64,000 nucleotides of DNA from JAFNAG01 sp963739235 (GCA_963739235.1 CAVTZY010000019.1:1-64000), one strand, 5' to 3'; shown: positions 18,178 through 28,051, counted from the first letter of the stretch. Translations and numbers: made by a program. The notes: generated by a model from the sequence alone, not told the origin.

Positions 18178-21100
18178 ATGACCCCGTTATTACAGGTCAA
18201 TCTTCGAGCGAGACTGGAATCGTCGCGTCAGGAATTGCTCGACCTCGGCTTGAGAAACTCGCTCCTGAACTACCGCTATCTGCGAGGCAAGGGGGTCGAG
18301 ATCCTTGATGAAAAGCCGCCGCAAATTTATCGCCTCCTTGTAGTTGAAGAGAAATCCTTCACATTCCTGCCAATCGATGAGGATCAGGAGTTTTACGCTC
18401 CTCCTTCAGAAAACACAGATCAACCGGGATACGTAGCAGAGCGCCATCAGGATACCAGACTGCAGACTTCACTGAAAACCAAGCAGCTTCATGACCGTCT
18501 GCTGGCGACTTACTATGCCGCGAACACATACATAGAGGAACAAGGGGTAAACATCCTGTTCCTGGCCCTGGGCATGCTGCAATGGTACGAATCCGACGAT
18601 TCGGGCAAGCCTTACCGCTCCCCGCTGTTGCTGATTCCAGTCGAATTGGAACGCTCCAATGCCAGAGAGAGATTTCACCTTAGCCATACTGAAGAGGAGA
18701 TTGGCGGCAACATCTCTTTAGCCGCAAAAGTAAAAGCGGATTTTGGATTGAAATACCCGGAATTCCCCGATCTTGATGGACTCGACATCGAGGCATATTT
18801 CGATTCCATTTCAGGCTGTGTGCAGAGCAAGCGCAACTGGGTAGTCGAGAGAGACACGATTGTCTTGGGATTCTTCTCCTTCGGAAAGTACCTCATGTTT
18901 CGGGATCTGGATCCCAAAACATGGCCCGAGAACAAGTGCCCCTCTGACAATCCAATCATGATTTCTTTGTTGGACGACGACGGCTTTCGCTCAGCCAAGT
19001 CGCCTTATGGCGAAGACGAGCCAGTGGACAGCTACATCGCCTCGCGTGAAATTTTCCATATCATGGATGCTGACAGTACTCAGGCTCTCGCATTGCTCGA
19101 CGCCGCTGATGGCCGAAACATGGTGATTCAAGGCCCGCCCGGAACAGGGAAGTCCCAGACAATCGCCAATCTCATAGCCGAAGCAATCGGGCGCGGCAAG
19201 AAGACTCTTTTCGTCGCGGAAAAAATGGCGGCACTCAGCGTGGTCAAGAAGCGCCTCGACGCAGCGGGGCTTGGTGATGCCTGTCTCGAATTGCATAGCA
19301 ACAAGACGAATAAGAAGAATGTGCTCGCAGAAATAAGGCGAACCTTGGAATTGGGCAAACCGCGGCTACCTCAAGCCGAAGCAGAACTCGGACTTCTCGT
19401 GCAAACGCGGGATCGCCTGAACAGCTATTGTAACGCAGTCAACAATCCCATAAGCGGTAGTGGCATTTCGCCGGTGGATGCCTTCGGCCATCTCGTTCGA
19501 TTGGCGCGCACCCTTCAATCTGTAGAATGCCCGCCAATCTCATTGCCGGGCCTTGCAGAGTGGAGCGCAGCGGATTATGCAAAGCGGAGTGCTTTAGTTC
19601 GGGAAATGGAAGGCTTTTTGAAATCCAGGGGAATTCCTGGCAAGAATCCATTCTGGGGTTCACAGAGAACCGTTTTCCTGCCAAGTGAAAAGCCTCGATT
19701 ACAATCAAGCATCCGGAGAGCACTTGACGCTCTGAAGATTCTCTCAACAAGCAGGGACGCTCTTGCAGCTTACCTCCAAATATCACCCCCAGGCGACGTT
19801 CCTTCGCTTGAGAAGGAGCTCATCGGATGCCGTCGAATCTACGAGGCCTCTTGTCCGAATGGCGTTAAGTTCGATTCGTCTCAATGGATCACCGAATGCG
19901 AGCTCCTGGCTGACACATTGAAAGCAGGGCGGGCATACAACAGCATCCATAAAAGATACGACAGTTCTCTCTTCCCTGAATCCTGGAACTTTGCCGCCGG
20001 CCAGGCACAGAAGAACATTCTTCCATATCGTCAGAAATGGTGGCGGTGGCTGTCAGGGCAATATCGTCGCCAACGTGACGAGGTGACAAAATTGTGCAGG
20101 ACGGACCCTCCGCGATCCATCACAGGAATCCTTGATCTATTATCCGGTATTCAGGAGCACCAGGTACTAAGTGACCAAATCCGGAGACAGGAAAGCCTGT
20201 TGAAGGAATTGTTTGGACCATTATGGAAGGGCTTGGCAAGCGACTGGTCTGCGTTGTGTCCCATCTGCGAATGGATGCAGGGATTTCGCCGCGAAATTGA
20301 TGCGGGCATCCTTTCTGACTGGGCTGAAAAAGTACTGACTGCCGGAACAGATCGAGAGAACTTGAAAAGACTCTCGGAGGACCTGGCGCGTACGTTCACC
20401 GAATACACTTCTGCTTTGAGGGATTTGGGGCAATCGCTGCAAATGGATCAAGTGTCAATCCAATGCTACCTGCAGCAATGTTCCTTCGATGCAGTCAACC
20501 AGACTTTTTCGAATTGGTCGAATACCCTGGACGAATTGTCCGACATGTGCGCTTTTAATCTGCGCGGCAAGAGCTTTCGCGATGAAAAACTCGAGGCGCT
20601 GATTCCCGTGGCTGCCTCTTGGCAGTCAGCGCCGGGCTTTCTGGCGGCGCTCTTTGATCGGCTTTGGTTCGAGGCCCTCACAGAGCGAGCCTTCTCAGAA
20701 CGACCCGAGTTGGCACAGTTTGACGGGACGGGACACACACAGCTAATAGAGAGGTTTCGCCAGATGGACTTGCTTCAATTGCATTTCAACCGCGCAAGAT
20801 TAGCGTTATCGCACTGGAGCCAGCTTCCGACAGGTGGCGGGGAAGGGCAACTGGGGGTGCTCCGACGCGAATTCGAGAAGAAGCGCAGACATATGCCTTT
20901 GCGCAAGCTGATGTCGGATGCCGGGAACGCAATACAGGCCATCAAACCTGTCTTTATGATGAGCCCGCTGTCCATTGCGAGTTTTGTTCCGCCGGAGAGT
21001 CTCCAGTTCGACATTGTTGTTTTCGACGAGGCAAGTCAGGTAAAGCCCGTGGACGCGTGGGGGGCAATCCTGCGCGGCAAACAGGCTGTTGTCGTGGGTG

Positions 21101-22956
21101 ACAGCAAGCAGTTGCCTCCCACAAACTTTTTCGACACGCTGTCCGCCGAAGAGGATATTGACGAGGAGAGCAGCACAGCGGATCTGGAGAGTGTCCTTGG
21201 CCTCTTCTCCGCGCGCGGCGCGCACCAACGCATGCTGAAGTGGCATTATCGCAGCCGCCATGAATCTCTGATAGCTGTCTCGAACAAGGAATTCTACGAT
21301 TCCCGTTTGGTAGTATTCCCAAGCCCGCAAAGCGAACGCGAAAATCTGGGACTGTTCTATCATCAACTGGCGGACACCAGCTATGACAGGGGCAAAACGC
21401 GTACGAACCCGCTGGAAGCGCTCAGAGTAGCCGAAGCGGTGATGCACCACGCGCAAGCCCAAGTGAAGCTTCCCATCGACCAACGACAGACGCTCGGAGT
21501 TGCCGCCTTCAGTATTGCTCAGACCGAGGCGATCTTGAATCACCTGGAAAAGCTGCGCCGTCAAGATCCGTCATGCGAGGAGTTCTTTAATTACCACCAG
21601 TTTGAACCATTCTTCGTGAAGAACCTTGAGAACGTGCAGGGTGACGAGCGGGACGTCATTTTCATCAGCATCGGGTACGGCCGCACAGCCGAAGGATACA
21701 TTGCGATGGACTTTGGCCCCCTCAATCGAAACGGGGGTGAGCGGCGATTAAACGTGCTGATCACGCGAGCCCGACTCAGGTGCGAAGTATTCACCAATCT
21801 CACAGCCAACGATATCGACCTTAACAGAACAAATTCGGTTGGCGTTAAGTGCCTCAAGACTTATCTGGCTTATGCCCAAAAAGGTTATCTGGACATTCCA
21901 ATGGCGACGGACCGGGAACCTGAATCGCCTTTTGAATCCCAGGTAGCGCAGGCAATCAGCTCGCTTGGCCACACGATCCATTCCCAAGTGGGTTGCGCCG
22001 GCTTTTTCATCGACCTTGCCGTTGCCGACCCTAGGCAACCCGGCCGCTACTTGTTAGGCATAGAGTGTGATGGCGCAACTTACCACCGCGCAAGGTCAGC
22101 GCGAGATCGCGACAGGCTGCGCCAGGCCGTATTGGAGGGCCTGGGTTGGCGGATCCATAGGATTTGGAGCACTGACTGGTATCGGAATCCCGAGCGGGAA
22201 CTAAAACGCGTAGTCGAATCTATGGAATCAGCCATGATCAATCGACCCGAGTCAAAGCAGACTGGTTGCGTTGGCGGCGCCTGCGTCCCCCCCATAGTCC
22301 GTGGGGAATCCAGCGCCATGGAGACTGCCGAGGTAGGAGCACAGTCTGCGATTCAGCGGGAAGAGCAAATGAGGAAAGGTAAAGACAGGATTCCAAAATA
22401 TGAAATTGCATCGCTGTTCTTCAATCTGGGAGGAGTGCCCTTGCACGAAGTGCAGCCGAGGAGACTAGGGGAATGGGTGGTTCAGGTCTTGAACGTGGAA
22501 AGCCCCGTTCATATGAGCGAGGTAATGCGACGCGTCGCAAACGCAGCCGGCATCGCTCGCGTCGGCAGTCGGATCAATCAAGCTTTTCAGGCAGCTTTTA
22601 GAAGTGCCATTCGGGAGGGGATTGTCCGGCAGTCCGGAGATTTCTTGTGGCTGAAAGGCATGACCGCTCCACCTCTTAGAGATCGCTCGGATTTGCCCGC
22701 TGCGGTTAAAAAGTTGGAATTGATCGCGCCAGAAGAGATCGAACTGGCAATAGAGCGTGTCGTGCGAGAGTCATACGGAATGACGGAAGATCAGGTTCCG
22801 CAAACTGCATGCGGGCTTTTAGGATTTGGCAGGGTCACCGAGGAAATGAGCACCATTGTGAGCAATCGTGTTGAAGCAATGCTCAAGATGAGTCGTCTCA
22901 TGCGCCAAGGAACCCATGTAATAGTACCCGACATAAACCGTCCACGATCGATGTAA
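18178..22956 (+). CDS. DUF4011-helicase-nuclease-DUF3320 protein (HheA-like)
   Basis: 1592 aa from the ATG at 18178 (AGGGAA upstream); an earlier in-frame start at 18103 adds 25 atypical residues. Order: DUF4011 domain (about 1-230, RQELLDLGLRNSLLNYR); superfamily 1 helicase with Walker A QGPPGTGKS (about 316-324) and Walker B VVFDEASQ (about 947); helicase motifs YRSRHESL, VQGDERDVIF and LNVLITRAR (about 1190); a Vsr/MTES_1575-type nuclease (about 1250-1330: FIDLAVADP, IECDGATYH, GWRIHRIWS); and DUF3320 near the end. A single protein with DUF4011, helicase and Vsr parts is the architecture of the reported anti-phage protein HheA. Helicase motifs are intact. Neighbours are defence-type genes, supporting a role against phage or foreign DNA (inference). 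Confidence 0.9.
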   Translation: MTPLLQVNLRARLESSRQELLDLGLRNSLLNYRYLRGKGVEILDEKPPQIYRLLVVEEKSFTFLPIDEDQEFYAPPSENTDQPGYVAERHQDTRLQTSLKTKQLHDRLLATYYAANTYIEEQGVNILFLALGMLQWYESDDSGKPYRSPLLLIPVELERSNARERFHLSHTEEEIGGNISLAAKVKADFGLKYPEFPDLDGLDIEAYFDSISGCVQSKRNWVVERDTIVLGFFSFGKYLMFRDLDPKTWPENKCPSDNPIMISLLDDDGFRSAKSPYGEDEPVDSYIASREIFHIMDADSTQALALLDAADGRNMVIQGPPGTGKSQTIANLIAEAIGRGKKTLFVAEKMAALSVVKKRLDAAGLGDACLELHSNKTNKKNVLAEIRRTLELGKPRLPQAEAELGLLVQTRDRLNSYCNAVNNPISGSGISPVDAFGHLVRLARTLQSVECPPISLPGLAEWSAADYAKRSALVREMEGFLKSRGIPGKNPFWGSQRTVFLPSEKPRLQSSIRRALDALKILSTSRDALAAYLQISPPGDVPSLEKELIGCRRIYEASCPNGVKFDSSQWITECELLADTLKAGRAYNSIHKRYDSSLFPESWNFAAGQAQKNILPYRQKWWRWLSGQYRRQRDEVTKLCRTDPPRSITGILDLLSGIQEHQVLSDQIRRQESLLKELFGPLWKGLASDWSALCPICEWMQGFRREIDAGILSDWAEKVLTAGTDRENLKRLSEDLARTFTEYTSALRDLGQSLQMDQVSIQCYLQQCSFDAVNQTFSNWSNTLDELSDMCAFNLRGKSFRDEKLEALIPVAASWQSAPGFLAALFDRLWFEALTERAFSERPELAQFDGTGHTQLIERFRQMDLLQLHFNRARLALSHWSQLPTGGGEGQLGVLRREFEKKRRHMPLRKLMSDAGNAIQAIKPVFMMSPLSIASFVPPESLQFDIVVFDEASQVKPVDAWGAILRGKQAVVVGDSKQLPPTNFFDTLSAEEDIDEESSTADLESVLGLFSARGAHQRMLKWHYRSRHESLIAVSNKEFYDSRLVVFPSPQSERENLGLFYHQLADTSYDRGKTRTNPLEALRVAEAVMHHAQAQVKLPIDQRQTLGVAAFSIAQTEAILNHLEKLRRQDPSCEEFFNYHQFEPFFVKNLENVQGDERDVIFISIGYGRTAEGYIAMDFGPLNRNGGERRLNVLITRARLRCEVFTNLTANDIDLNRTNSVGVKCLKTYLAYAQKGYLDIPMATDREPESPFESQVAQAISSLGHTIHSQVGCAGFFIDLAVADPRQPGRYLLGIECDGATYHRARSARDRDRLRQAVLEGLGWRIHRIWSTDWYRNPERELKRVVESMESAMINRPESKQTGCVGGACVPPIVRGESSAMETAEVGAQSAIQREEQMRKGKDRIPKYEIASLFFNLGGVPLHEVQPRRLGEWVVQVLNVESPVHMSEVMRRVANAAGIARVGSRINQAFQAAFRSAIREGIVRQSGDFLWLKGMTAPPLRDRSDLPAAVKKLELIAPEEIELAIERVVRESYGMTEDQVPQTACGLLGFGRVTEEMSTIVSNRVEAMLKMSRLMRQGTHVIVPDINRPRSM

Positions 22957-23033
22957 TCATGACCGGTCGGGCGCGCATGCGGCCACCGCGGCGCATATCG
23001 TTCCGGCGCGGAGCCCGCCAAGGAGCCTGATGT

Positions 23034-23053
23034 GCCCGGCGAGCTCGCCGGGC
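23034..23053. repeat. Perfect 20-bp GC palindrome, possible terminator stem
   Basis: GCCCGGCGAG followed directly by its reverse complement, about 80 bp after the helicase gene stop. There is no T-run, so a Rho-independent terminator is not certain. The rest of 22957-23247 shows no gene. Confidence 0.5.
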
Positions 23054-23247
23054 GCCTCTCCAGCCCGTTCAGATCGCGTCTTCGACATGGCATCGACACA
23101 CGCTCTGTTTCGGATGAAATGCCCACTGACAACCTCAAAAACGGGTCACGTCCCTATTTCCGCCATTTCCGAGTGATTTCAATTCCCGTAGATTCAGAGG
23201 GAGATCTTGCAAGCGGCGTCTCTGTGTATCATGTTGTGGCAATATCG

Positions 23248-24033
23248 CTACGTGTTGTTACACCTATCAACAACATCGCGAAGGTCGAGCAGGAGAGTCC
23301 CGTAATTTATGTTCATCATGTCAAGATCGTCCAGACACTTCTTCCGCTCACTGGCAGGGATCTGAAGTTTCACAAGGATTGGACGGTCTGGTCTTAACTT
23401 GATGAACCTTTTGACATTGGTCTCGATACCATCCCCATTCAAGGCTTTGGTGAAAACACTCCGCTGAACCGAAAACCGCGGGCTCGGAAAATCCAGTTTT
23501 TCTATGACCTCGACAAACGTCTGCCGAGATGGTTTTACAATGAGCCTACTGATACTTTTCTGCAGGGCATAGACATAGCGGTACTGATCATCTCCGTCGG
23601 AGGGTTCCGCGAAGGCAAAATAGGCTGCGATATAGGGCGAAAGCGTCCAATCGAGAAGAGGGGTCTTGAGGCCGTAATGCTGCCCTAATGCCCACGCATT
23701 ATCGTCAGTCCCCAAGGGAATTTGCGGATAAGACTGATTCATTGCTTTCCTGAACTCTTCGATCTTGCTCTTCAACATGTCAGCTCGGCGCCCTCGGTCC
23801 TTTGACCTAAGGTGCCGGTCAAATTTCGATTTGAGTGGCCAAGCTAGGTCCTTCTGTTGACCGCGCCAGATATACGCCTTTCTTGCCTGGAGGTCGGCAA
23901 CCTTGATTTGAAATTCAGGCCAAGAAAAGAGAGTTCTTACTTGCACTCCTTCGCTTAAAGTGGAGGATGCTGTTACCTCTTCCTTATTACGTGTCGACGA
24001 TTCAATCCCATTCATGTTATCTCCTGCATACAC
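23248..24033 (-). CDS. FRG-domain protein
   Basis: About 261 aa. The FRG domain (named for its conserved F/R/G; function unknown, frequent in defence islands) is seen as AYIWRGQQKDLAWPLKSKFDR, then GQHYGLKTPLLDWTLSPYIAAYFAFAE. The C-terminal part has LVKLQIPASERKKCLDDLDMMNIN and TLLLDLRD. A start at 24015 (MNGIESS) is an alternative. It converges on the HheA-like gene and lies downstream of the ImmA/deoxyribosyltransferase/HTH operon on the same strand, 377 bp away. Confidence 0.88.
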   Translation of the reverse strand: MYAGDNMNGIESSTRNKEEVTASSTLSEGVQVRTLFSWPEFQIKVADLQARKAYIWRGQQKDLAWPLKSKFDRHLRSKDRGRRADMLKSKIEEFRKAMNQSYPQIPLGTDDNAWALGQHYGLKTPLLDWTLSPYIAAYFAFAEPSDGDDQYRYVYALQKSISRLIVKPSRQTFVEVIEKLDFPSPRFSVQRSVFTKALNGDGIETNVKRFIKLRPDRPILVKLQIPASERKKCLDDLDMMNINYGTLLLDLRDVVDRCNNT

Positions 24034-24060
24034 AGGTTTTACATTTGGCGATTACGAATT

Positions 24061-24357
24061 TCATGCTTTAGCAACAAAAAAATAGGCAATTGCTTCTAAG
24101 CTGGTGGATGAGGATAGCATGAATTGGCGGTGGGAGGGCACTGAAGCCAACGTGACCGATCGGCCGGGTGGTTGCCGGGAACCGTCAGGACGTGCTTCAG
24201 GCAATAGCAGGAGGGAATTGTAGTGACAGGCAACTATTTCCCCGTGGCGCTGCATCACGACAAATTGGAGGTACCCCACAGTCAAGCTACGTTCCTCGAG
24301 GATCGAAAGGTAAATTGGAGCATGTTGGGGAAAGTGCAGAATCATTGCTCGTCCCAT
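24061..24357 (-). pseudogene. Unrecognised gene tail, homologous to a piece at 42190
   Basis: A 98-residue frame ending RQFMLSSSTSLEAIAYF. The DNA of its end is similar to 42196-42245, which in the same reading gives RKFMLPSLSTLEAIAYY, so coding homology is likely. It probably derives from a mobile gene. Within it, 24143-24168 is an exact 26-bp match to a piece of the cyclic-glucan-synthase remnant at 28728-28753. The rest of 24034-24410 shows nothing else. Confidence 0.45.
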
Positions 24358-24410
24358 GCGGAGTCGCCATTACAGGTCGGGCAACGTTAGGCATCCTATC
24401 GATTATTCAG

Positions 24411-25490
24411 CTATTTTAAAACCAGAAGGAAGGGGGCAAGACCCGGGGTGTCGATCAAGATTCCTCGATGGCAAGCACATCGAATTACTCCGCCAGCAAC
24501 CGGGTACCAACCAGTTGCGTGACACGAAAGACAGTGGAAACTGGATCGCGGAAGAGCTAATGATGGCGATACTGTTTTCAATTCAGGCTGGCTCCGCTGG
24601 ATTTTTGGAGTTGGCCGCTGCGTGGAATGTGGGTGTTTTCTGTCCAAATACAGGATCGTCAAAATATGTGAACCCTTGTAGCGCTGCTTGTACGGAGCAG
24701 ATGATGTGAATACCACAAACTCCTTCTCATCGAGCGTGAATCTCTGCCATCCATCCACCACACCCTGTTTCCTGTACGCTTGGATAACTAGCGACGAAAG
24801 GGGGTCTCTAATCCTCAGCTCACACATTTTCTTCCCTACGTATCTACGCGTGATTCGGACGCATTCTCTCTGATTTTCCTGCGCTACTTCGTGAGTCAGG
24901 AAGGCCACCCTGTTGCGGAGAATCTTGGATACCTGAATGAGGACGATATCCAATGACACTTGAAATCTGTCTCGAACAAGATTGAGGTCATTGATATTGG
25001 GGACAGCACCTGCAAGAATTGTCAGCAATTCTTGGCGTGGAACGAGGATTTCAGCTGCCGCAAAGTTGCAAAGTGCTTCCTCCAATGGATCTATATCGAG
25101 AGACAGTTCACTTAGGGGTAGACCCCTCCGGAAGAACGTATGCGCAATCTCATGGGCCAAAGTAAAGCGCATCCGGGAGGAAGAAATCTCAGCGCTGACT
25201 TCGATTAGGAAATTCTCCGCGGTAGCGCCATCCTCCAAGGGAACAAGTCTACCAGCGACGGGCAGCCCAGGTACAGACCTCGGGCTTTCAATAACACCAA
25301 CGCGCGGCAGAACCGAATCCAGGTCGGTCGGAATTCTATTCCATAATCCGACTGATGGCCCCCAGACAGCGAGATGGTCAAGAATAGCTTGGAATGGTGT
25401 TTTTGCCTCCGGATAGTTCGCCCAAAACCCCCGGACGAGCTGACTCGGCTGATTAAAAAAGATTTTGTTGTTTCGACTTGGCGATTTCAT
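24411..25490 (-). CDS. ImmA/IrrE-type metalloprotease with C-terminal Cys cluster
   Basis: 359 aa. The zinc-protease motif FTLAHEIAHTFF gives H113-E114-H117, and CNFAAAEILVP supplies the downstream Glu (about 147) typical of ImmA/IrrE (DUF955) enzymes. These cleave HTH repressors in mobile elements and stress systems. The C-terminus carries a possible metal site (HCLSCHATGW...RCACHRG, residues about 328-352), which is less usual. Last gene of a three-gene operon: it overlaps the deoxyribosyltransferase-fold gene by 38 bp. A likely substrate is the operon's own HTH protein or a partner domain (inference). Confidence 0.88.
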   Translation of the reverse strand: MKSPSRNNKIFFNQPSQLVRGFWANYPEAKTPFQAILDHLAVWGPSVGLWNRIPTDLDSVLPRVGVIESPRSVPGLPVAGRLVPLEDGATAENFLIEVSAEISSSRMRFTLAHEIAHTFFRRGLPLSELSLDIDPLEEALCNFAAAEILVPRQELLTILAGAVPNINDLNLVRDRFQVSLDIVLIQVSKILRNRVAFLTHEVAQENQRECVRITRRYVGKKMCELRIRDPLSSLVIQAYRKQGVVDGWQRFTLDEKEFVVFTSSAPYKQRYKGSHILTILYLDRKHPHSTQRPTPKIQRSQPELKTVSPSLALPRSSFHCLSCHATGWYPVAGGVIRCACHRGILIDTPGLAPFLLVLK

Positions 25491-26601
25491 TTTCCAACGA
25501 GCGCAATCTCATTTCCCATTCTTCCTTGGTCACGATCGGAAAACTCGCTGCGCTTCTCCGATTTAAGAGCTGCAGTTTGTATTTGCCGAGCTCCTGATGC
25601 CATAAATATTCCTTCATTGCGCCATCTGCTCCATTTCCCACCTCAAGGAGACGGCGATGGCTCTCGATAAGAGCCATAGGAACTTCGCTGCTGAAGCCTT
25701 CGCCTCCTTCCACGAAATCGAACTCCCTGGTTAAGCAATTTCCAACAATAGCAAGAAGATTGATATCGAGAATGGCGCTCAGAGAGCCAAGCTGTACGAT
25801 TGAAGGATTAAGATATCGAAGAACGGAGACTCCTGATGGGTCGATTACCAAGGATCCATGCCCGCGTTTAATGAGGTTGTTCATTTCCTTGTCAAACATT
25901 TCTTCGAATTCGTTTTGGCTCATTTTCAGGAACCTTACGACCTCGCAACTGGTCCCAAGGGATAGGGCTACATCAGCTTCTGTCAGCAGACTATCAGCCA
26001 TCCTCTGGCGGAGGGTTGTGCTCAATGCAAGCTCTTTCCATGCGCGATCAAGCTTGGCTTTTATCAGTCGTGCTTCATTCATCCTTTCCTTGGTTGCTTC
26101 TATCTGCACTCTCAGAGATTCGACGAGATCGTCTATTTGCTTATAGATAAAAACCTTGGTGGTGGAAAGATTGTTGATAAGTGATCCAGACGTACCAAAG
26201 CGCAGCAACTGTGGTGCTCCAACGGGCATGCGGCTGACATCGACTTCTAACTGCAGCCCATCGCGATAAAATGCAAACAGGGGAACCAGTGCGATTCCGG
26301 CATGCATAATCTCCATCCCCGTGCCCGTACTTGGGCGATCGAGGCAGCAAAGCATGAAATCTGAGAATCCAACTCTGAATAAATCGAGCTTCGTCACATC
26401 CTCGGGAGATGAATTAAGGGGGTGGGAATTCCTCGTGCCGGGACCAGTATGTTCCATGGGCAGGTACAACCCGACATTATAAGGTTGCAGAGCATCACGC
26501 AGTCTCGAATAGAGGCTCGCGGATTCTGTCGGTGTTCCCGTCAGCGCTCCCGCGCAATAGCCAATAAGTCGTCGATTACATGCAAAATTCTCTTCATTCA
26601 T
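25453..26601 (-). CDS. Nucleoside-deoxyribosyltransferase-fold protein
   Basis: 382 aa. Residues about 12-115 match the nucleoside 2-deoxyribosyltransferase fold: IGYCAGALTG at the start, LYLPMEHTGPG, KLDLFRVGFSDFMLCCLDRPSTGTGMEIMHAGIALVPLF. The Glu in GTGMEI corresponds to the family's catalytic Glu. Such domains act on nucleosides or nucleotides and are structurally related to TIR-like NAD-cleaving effectors. The middle and C-terminal parts (about 140-382) are unknown; a short stretch (LTEADVALSLGTSCEVVRFLKMS) looks like an HTH. The start overlaps the upstream gene's stop by eight bases and GGAGG precedes it. Confidence 0.72.
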   Translation of the reverse strand: MNEENFACNRRLIGYCAGALTGTPTESASLYSRLRDALQPYNVGLYLPMEHTGPGTRNSHPLNSSPEDVTKLDLFRVGFSDFMLCCLDRPSTGTGMEIMHAGIALVPLFAFYRDGLQLEVDVSRMPVGAPQLLRFGTSGSLINNLSTTKVFIYKQIDDLVESLRVQIEATKERMNEARLIKAKLDRAWKELALSTTLRQRMADSLLTEADVALSLGTSCEVVRFLKMSQNEFEEMFDKEMNNLIKRGHGSLVIDPSGVSVLRYLNPSIVQLGSLSAILDINLLAIVGNCLTREFDFVEGGEGFSSEVPMALIESHRRLLEVGNGADGAMKEYLWHQELGKYKLQLLNRRSAASFPIVTKEEWEMRLRSLENEIAKSKQQNLF

Positions 26602-28021
26602 AAGATCCTCCTATGGGCAAGAGCTCGCTTATCCGAGCAACGATCTGGCTCGCCTGATCGTGCACTGGTTCACGAATGCCATACAATCTCTCCAAAATCT
26701 CCGGGAAATCGGCACAACTTGCCAGGCTTCGATAGAACATAAAAAGAGGGCCGAGCCGAATAGTCCGAACAGCGTTGGTAACATTACCTGCCAATGCAAG
26801 GGGTGCTGCCGCCACAAATGCAGGATTTGTTCCTGTAGACTTAAGGGACGCTTTCAAGCCTTGCAGAAAAGTGGGAAGGAGCGACTTTGTGAATCTGATG
26901 GCCCGTGAGTCAGTATTCCAGTCAAGACTGTTTCGAGCTGTCGAGAGTTCATCCTCAAAACTCTGGAAGGCCGAGTTAATCTCCTCGAGATCATTGGCGG
27001 ATCTTATCCTATCCTCAATTTCACGGAAGCACTCCCGCAATCCCGATAGCTCGTCGCGCAGGGACAGCAAAACTGCGGGCAGTTTGCCGGAGGTTGCAGC
27101 GCTGCTAAGAACATAATATGCAGCGGGCGAGCGCACGACGGTGTTTTGCCGTTGCATGGCATAGTCCTTAGCGTCAAGTAGTTGGCCGAGGGATCTTGAG
27201 ACATGAGTGATGAATCGATAGGTAGGGACACACGCTCGATTAACGCCGAAAAAAAGGAGGAACGGAGATCGCGCAACGTTGCAAAAGAAGGAGAATCTCA
27301 TGTTTTCGGCAAGCGCGTTATAAAGAAAGGTACGCAGAAAATAATTCAGATCCGACCGTAGAGAGTCCCGCGCCGTGCCCCCCAGAAGCTTGCCAAACAG
27401 GTCCCTGACTCTTGCAACGAAGTCCGGCAAATCGTATTGACAGAAAAGTTGGAAAACCTGATCTTGTATCGCTCCAGCGGACCGATCCCGAACAGCGATG
27501 CCTCGGCTGGCAACCTGATCTGGCGATATGTATTGCGCTATGCCGAGCGCTTGACGGAGTTGTCGTTCGAAGATGAGGCGGAATGAGTTGTCATCGACAG
27601 TGGATCTGAGTTTCCGAAGGGAGACGCGTTGGATGAAGCTTGAGAATGCATCCAAAATCGGCAGATCGACCACTTCATCATCCTCAACCAGCACCCAGAC
27701 CTCTTCGTGGAAAACAACCGCATCGCAAAACCAGTCGAATTCAGCGAGGGACAGGTGGGTTGGTGCCTTGCCTCGTAAGAAAAAATCGGTCAGGGAGTTC
27801 AGAGTCTCTGTTCCGATGATCGCAACGCTATCCCTTTTTAGTGTGCGAGGAGATTCTCCCTGCAAAAACTTGATGATCTCGCCCTTAAGAATCCTGTATT
27901 CGCGTCCCACCCTTTGGGCCGGGATATTTCCTTTTCGGATTTCATCCGCCAAGGTCTGCCTGCTCACGCGCATCAAGTCGGCGGCCTCAGTCAACCTCAG
28001 AACCAGATTACCTTCACTCAT
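26594..28021 (-). CDS. Excisionase-type HTH fused to a large unknown domain
   Basis: 475 aa from MSEGNLVLRL (28021); six residues more if 28039 is used. Residues about 5-52 form an excisionase-type HTH (LTEAADLMRVSRQTLADEIRKGNIPAQRVGREYRI). The remaining about 420 residues are mainly helical and unlike any family I know. First gene of the operon; its stop overlaps the next start. An inverted repeat lies 12 bases before the start, and the HTH suggests autoregulation. HTH domains with long C-terminal extensions often act as sensors in defence operons (inference). Confidence 0.8.
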   Translation of the reverse strand: MSEGNLVLRLTEAADLMRVSRQTLADEIRKGNIPAQRVGREYRILKGEIIKFLQGESPRTLKRDSVAIIGTETLNSLTDFFLRGKAPTHLSLAEFDWFCDAVVFHEEVWVLVEDDEVVDLPILDAFSSFIQRVSLRKLRSTVDDNSFRLIFERQLRQALGIAQYISPDQVASRGIAVRDRSAGAIQDQVFQLFCQYDLPDFVARVRDLFGKLLGGTARDSLRSDLNYFLRTFLYNALAENMRFSFFCNVARSPFLLFFGVNRACVPTYRFITHVSRSLGQLLDAKDYAMQRQNTVVRSPAAYYVLSSAATSGKLPAVLLSLRDELSGLRECFREIEDRIRSANDLEEINSAFQSFEDELSTARNSLDWNTDSRAIRFTKSLLPTFLQGLKASLKSTGTNPAFVAAAPLALAGNVTNAVRTIRLGPLFMFYRSLASCADFPEILERLYGIREPVHDQASQIVARISELLPIGGSYE

Positions 28022-28032
28022 AGTAACGTATC

Positions 28033-28051
28033 TTAACACAAGTTAACTATA
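28033..28051 (-). promoter_or_regulatory. Candidate operator/-10 of the HTH-NDT-ImmA operon
   Basis: TTAAC-N4-GTTAA (28033-28046) lies 12 bases upstream of the HTH gene start and abuts a TATAGT hexamer. This placement suits autorepression by the HTH protein. No clear -35 was found at ideal spacing. Confidence 0.5.
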
